From contig CANKZQ010000004.1 of the NCBI GenBank assembly GCA_947488345.1, positions 1 to 64,000 on the forward strand: DNA of 64,000 nt, read 5' to 3'. Position 1 is the first letter of the stretch; every line of letters begins with the position of its first letter. The DNA is from an uncultured Flavobacteriaceae bacterium (lineage in GTDB: Bacteria; Bacteroidota; Bacteroidia; Flavobacteriales; Flavobacteriaceae). Under the pieces are notes generated by a model that saw only the letters and a program-made list of their open reading frames with translations, did not search any database and was not told the DNA's origin. The translations under genes were made by a program, and so were the position numbers. Positions 62,770 through 64,000 of the stretch are shown here, in pieces.

Positions 62770-64000
62770 ATGAGTAAACAAAAAGTATCATTTCGTTGGG
62801 CGTTTAAGGAGTTTATCTGGCCCAGAAGAAAAATCGTTTTTATTGGCCTAATATTGATTATTTTAAAAAGTCTTGCTGGCTTTGTCATTCCCATTCAAAC
62901 CAAAACATTGATTGATGATATTGTGCCTAATAAAGACATGAATGCCTTATATACCTTGGTTATTGTGATTGTCTTGGCATTGTTGGTTCAGGCATTAACT
63001 TCTTTTTCTTTGACACGATTATTAAGTGTAGAAGCGCAACACTTAATCTCATTATTAAGAGCTCAAGTACAAAAAAAATTACTCAGATTACCTATCAGTT
63101 TTTTTGATAATAATAAATCAGGGGCCTTAGTCTCACGTGTTATGACCGACGTAGAAGGTGTACGTAATCTCGTTGGTACAGGTTTGGTGCAATTAATTGG
63201 TGGCTCGATTACGGCAATTATCGCATTCGTATTACTCATTAAAATTAGTATCACAATGACATTTGTAGTATTGGTACCCGTTATTATTTTTGGAGTTGTT
63301 ATGTTAAAGGCTTTTGGTGTGATACGTCCCATTTTTAAAGCGAGAGGAAAAATTAATGCTGAGGTTACGGGTCGTTTGACAGAAACCCTTAATGGAGTGC
63401 GTGTGATCAAAGGTTTTAACGCCGAAGCTAAAGAAAACAAAACCTTTGAAGAAGGGGTGGAGCGTTTGTTTCAAAACGTAAAAAAGAGCTTAACAGCGAC
63501 AGCATTGATTACCAGTTCTTCGACATTTTTAATAGGATTGGCATCGGCAGGCATTATGGGAATTGGTGGTTATTATATCATGAATGATTCAATGACATTA
63601 GGTGATTTTGTTCAATTTACCATTCTGCTTGGCTTTATGGTAGCGCCCATTGTTCAAATGAGTAATATAGGCAGTCAGTTAACCGAAGCTATGGCCGGCT
63701 TAGATCGTACCCAAGAATTGATGAGAATTACCGAAGAAGACAATCCAGAGCAGCGTACTGTACAGTTAGACCAGTTTGCGGGCAATATTGTTTTTGATGA
63801 TGTATCTTTTAGTTACGAAGAAAGTAAAGAGGTACTGCATAATATTTCTTTTTCCGCTCCTGCCGGAAGTGTCACTGCCTTGGTTGGTTCTTCGGGTTCT
63901 GGAAAGTCGACCATCGCTGGGCTAGCGGCTACGTTTCTAAATCCGATAAAAGGAAAAGTAACGTTAGATGGGATTGATTTAAGTACAGTGAATTTGAGTA
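62770..64000 (+). CDS. ABC exporter, MsbA-like (3' truncated by window edge)
   Basis: A partial gene: 410 codons are visible and the frame is still open at the right edge. The half-transporter has an N-terminal six-helix membrane domain (about 20-320; SFRWAFKEF, ISFFDNNKSGALVSRVMTDVEGVRN, GRLTETLNGVRVIKGFNAE). An ATPase domain begins at about 340 (IVFDDVSFSYEESKEVLHNISFSAPAGS) with Walker A GSSGSGKST at residues 373-381. The MsbA-like class exports lipids such as lipid A-core, or drugs. The ATG at 62770 gives MSKQKVSFRWAFKEF; no other start fits. Confidence 0.9.
   Translation, partial: MSKQKVSFRWAFKEFIWPRRKIVFIGLILIILKSLAGFVIPIQTKTLIDDIVPNKDMNALYTLVIVIVLALLVQALTSFSLTRLLSVEAQHLISLLRAQVQKKLLRLPISFFDNNKSGALVSRVMTDVEGVRNLVGTGLVQLIGGSITAIIAFVLLIKISITMTFVVLVPVIIFGVVMLKAFGVIRPIFKARGKINAEVTGRLTETLNGVRVIKGFNAEAKENKTFEEGVERLFQNVKKSLTATALITSSSTFLIGLASAGIMGIGGYYIMNDSMTLGDFVQFTILLGFMVAPIVQMSNIGSQLTEAMAGLDRTQELMRITEEDNPEQRTVQLDQFAGNIVFDDVSFSYEESKEVLHNISFSAPAGSVTALVGSSGSGKSTIAGLAATFLNPIKGKVTLDGIDLSTVNLS

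Noticed and set aside
1-64000. CRISPR arrays, tRNA or rRNA genes, prophage and transposon genes
   Set aside because: I looked for regularly spaced direct repeats, cloverleaf-like regions and integrase or transposase motifs and saw none.

Overview
The window is a chromosomal segment of a member of the Bacteroidota, almost certainly Flavobacteriaceae. It encodes the gliding lipoprotein GldJ, the type IX secretion proteins PorU and PorV, and a protein with a type IX C-terminal sorting domain. It also has a type B ribosomal protein L31, a split methylmalonyl-CoA mutase and several secreted beta-propeller and peptidase genes. The DNA is AT-rich, Shine-Dalgarno sequences are mostly absent, and several start regions carry the flavobacterial promoter pattern TTG - about 20 nt - TAnnTTTG. 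I see no transposase, integrase, phage gene, CRISPR array, rRNA or tRNA. The segment reads as core genome with a modest accessory stretch.

Layout. 1-130: GC-rich, foldable leader of a leftward transcript that leaves the window. 262-4126: TonB-dependent receptor, PQQ-type sugar dehydrogenase, cytochrome c. 4185-9811: tight rightward run udk, divIC-like, mutA, two lipoproteins, mutB. 9945-10088: 47-residue zinc-ribbon protein. 10193-17802: leftward genes for XdhC, a propeller protein with an S10 carboxypeptidase, a YdeI-family protein, an M1 peptidase and another propeller protein. 18018-25251: accessory stretch with a secreted DinB-fold protein, a YciI/DGPF protein with an ECF42-type sigma factor, an AlkD-like HEAT protein, DUF4287/DUF5655, SRPBCC, an AraC regulator with a membrane protein, a YdeI-type protein and GNAT. 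25267-31274: a very large secreted propeller-amidohydrolase and a secreted metzincin-type protease.

31593-41733: 2-oxoacid dehydrogenase E2, small conserved proteins, a protein with six 29-residue repeats, rpmE2, glutaminyl cyclase, a beta-helix lipoprotein, a type IX cargo protein, a MORN protein, an NTF2-fold protein, a chromate transporter and an amidohydrolase. 41822-46247: compact run DUF898 - M48 - SDR - SprT-like - mannose-1-phosphate guanylyltransferase. 46293-49376: DUF389 protein, converging on mlaF/mlaE. 49497-53366: PafA-type phosphatase, a probable 38-residue membrane protein, a KAS III-like enzyme, truncated haemoglobin, cytidine deaminase. 53451-60072: porV and porU divergent from gldJ. 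60145-64000: murF, a hydrolase with an unknown exported protein, and an MsbA-type exporter cut by the right edge.

How genes work together. udk-mutB joins nucleotide salvage, division and propionyl/methylmalonyl-CoA metabolism. porV, porU and gldJ belong to the type IX secretion/gliding machinery that would export and anchor the cargo at 37492-38253. MlaEF maintains outer-membrane lipid asymmetry. MurF and the GDP-mannose enzyme feed envelope synthesis. I found no large unknown multi-gene system. The best leads are small: an unassigned structured leader at the left edge, a stand-alone SecD-head lipoprotein between mutA and mutB, three alternating repeats with a T-tract (11233-11380), a hairpin leader before rpmE2, a 29-residue-repeat secreted protein, the DUF898-M48 pair, and short genes that are easily missed.
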